A DNA stretch of 5,067 nt, from positions 1-5,067 of the forward strand of contig SKNI01000506.1 in NCBI GenBank assembly GCA_007120615.1, in the 5' to 3' direction. The translations under genes and the position numbers were made by a program. This stretch comes from Myxococcales bacterium. Its GTDB lineage: Bacteria > Myxococcota_A > Bradymonadia > Bradymonadales > Bradymonadaceae. The notes under the pieces were generated by a model. It did not search any database. It was not told the DNA's origin and saw nothing but the letters and a program-made list of their open reading frames with translations. Below are positions 4,389-5,067 of the stretch, in pieces; within the stretch, counting starts at the first letter, position 1, and each line of letters begins with the position of its first letter.

Positions 4389-5067
4389 ATCTCGACAATT
4401 TGGGAGCAGGCCCGAAGGTAGGCTCGCTTTCGTTTTGCGCTCTCTACTTCTGAGGAGGAGGCGCGCTGTGCGAATCGATTGAGTGCTCGAAAGAGTGCCA
4501 TCGTGGCGAAGTCCCGGGCACCGCTGTCATCGGAATGCGTCAGCACATAGTCGACGACGATATGATTGCGATCAAAAGCGATCAAATCACCCAGTCCCAG
4601 AATATAAACCGGGCTCTCTCCCTGGCCCTCGACGAGCTCCAGCTTTCGAATATCGTCGAGTCGTTCGAATAATTCCCCGCTGACGCGCCCGCGTAGATCG
4701 TCGAGGAGGCTCGCCATTAGGAGTTCTTCTGAAGATTTTTTGGGCTCTGATGCGAGTTCTCGTACGGGCTCACTGATAGATTCTATTTCACGCTTTTTTG
4801 GTGGAAGATCTGGAATCTCGCGCTCGGATTCCTGCTCTTTTTTTGCAATGGGAGCGGGGATGGGTGATGGTCTTCTCGAGGGCGCCAGATCTCGAATCTC
4901 GTCTGCGAAGGGCGCCAGAAGGGTTTCGGGAGTAAAGCGCTCATCGAAGCCCGCCCAGGGAAGAGAAGCGGGGAAGACGATCGCCCGGGCCCCGTCGGAG
5001 AGTCGAACCGACGGGCTGGATCCGGTGTAGATCCGAAGCAGGGAGCGGCCGTTGGCTTCGGTAGTAC
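4358..5067 (-). CDS. Unrecognised protein, C-terminal 235 residues; gene continues past right edge
   Basis: The frame is open without a stop from base 5067 down to the TGA at 4358-4360, giving 235 visible residues. The first ATG inside it (4715-4717) has no ribosome binding site, and coding-like GC-rich third positions continue upstream of it, so the true start lies beyond the window. Visible residues 1-60 look like a small folded region (SVRLSDGARAIVFPASLPW, then FDERFTPETLLAPF). Residues 61-116 are a disordered linker rich in Pro, Glu, Lys, Arg and Ser. Residues 117-235 are a second, mostly helical region with a beta-like centre (SPVYILGLGDLIAFDRNHIV) and a basic, helix-forming stretch before the C-terminus. 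No cleavage or lipid signal can be judged because the N-terminus is missing. I do not recognise the family. A domain-linker-domain layout suggests an adaptor or regulator, but that is a guess. Confidence 0.8.
   Translation of the reverse strand, partial: TTEANGRSLLRIYTGSSPSVRLSDGARAIVFPASLPWAGFDERFTPETLLAPFADEIRDLAPSRRPSPIPAPIAKKEQESEREIPDLPPKKREIESISEPVRELASEPKKSSEELLMASLLDDLRGRVSGELFERLDDIRKLELVEGQGESPVYILGLGDLIAFDRNHIVVDYVLTHSDDSGARDFATMALFRALNRFAQRASSSEVESAKRKRAYLRACSQIVEIQGAGHGEMG

Noticed and set aside
4358..4717. A separate 119-codon gene starting at the ATG at 4717
   Set aside because: No ribosome binding site precedes that ATG and the same frame stays open and coding-like to the window edge, so this is the C-terminal part of a longer gene.
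4740..5030. A 96-codon plus-strand frame at the right end
   Set aside because: It lies opposite a longer open frame with coding-like third positions on the minus strand. Its Ser/Arg/Gly-rich product looks like a shadow.

Overview
The window looks like ordinary chromosomal DNA from a Gram-negative bacterium. GC is moderately high by eye (not computed). Three separate genes encode secreted proteins with lipoprotein signal peptides. The best guess at lineage is a deltaproteobacterium in the broad sense (Myxococcota/Bradymonadales-like). This rests on the Big_1-like plus GLUG surface lipoprotein, the cytoplasmic-type FKBP and the style of the lipoproteins, and it is inference only. No RNA gene, insertion sequence, CRISPR array or prophage signal is visible.

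Layout, left to right. (1) The 5' part of an FKBP-type peptidyl-prolyl isomerase gene runs leftward off the window (1-251, minus). (2) A 209-bp divergent intergenic region carries two near-identical perfect palindromes (341-355 and 365-379). They look like tandem operators in front of (3) a small soluble helical protein of unknown function (461-862, plus). (4) A strong hairpin (873-907) separates it from (5) a convergent 651-residue lipoprotein (967-2922, minus) with two Ig-like regions and nine GLUG repeats. (6) A second divergent region (2923-3167) holds a candidate promoter for the GLUG gene, a G-rich patch, and a near-consensus promoter (TTGATA, 17 bp, GATAAT) for (7) a lipoprotein alpha/beta hydrolase (3168-3893, plus). 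(8) A small lipoprotein with a carboxypeptidase-regulatory-like beta-sandwich follows (3960-4388, plus), probably on the same transcript. (9) An unrecognised protein is encoded on the minus strand from the right edge to 4358. Its 3' end overlaps the preceding gene convergently by 31 bp, and no in-frame stop occurs up to base 5067.

The three lipoprotein genes in the middle suggest a cell-envelope neighbourhood: a surface or adhesion protein, an esterase/lipase-like enzyme and a small beta-sandwich protein. Nothing in the sequence shows that they act together. I did not find a clear new multi-gene system. The most distinctive non-coding signal is the twin palindrome upstream of the 133-residue protein.
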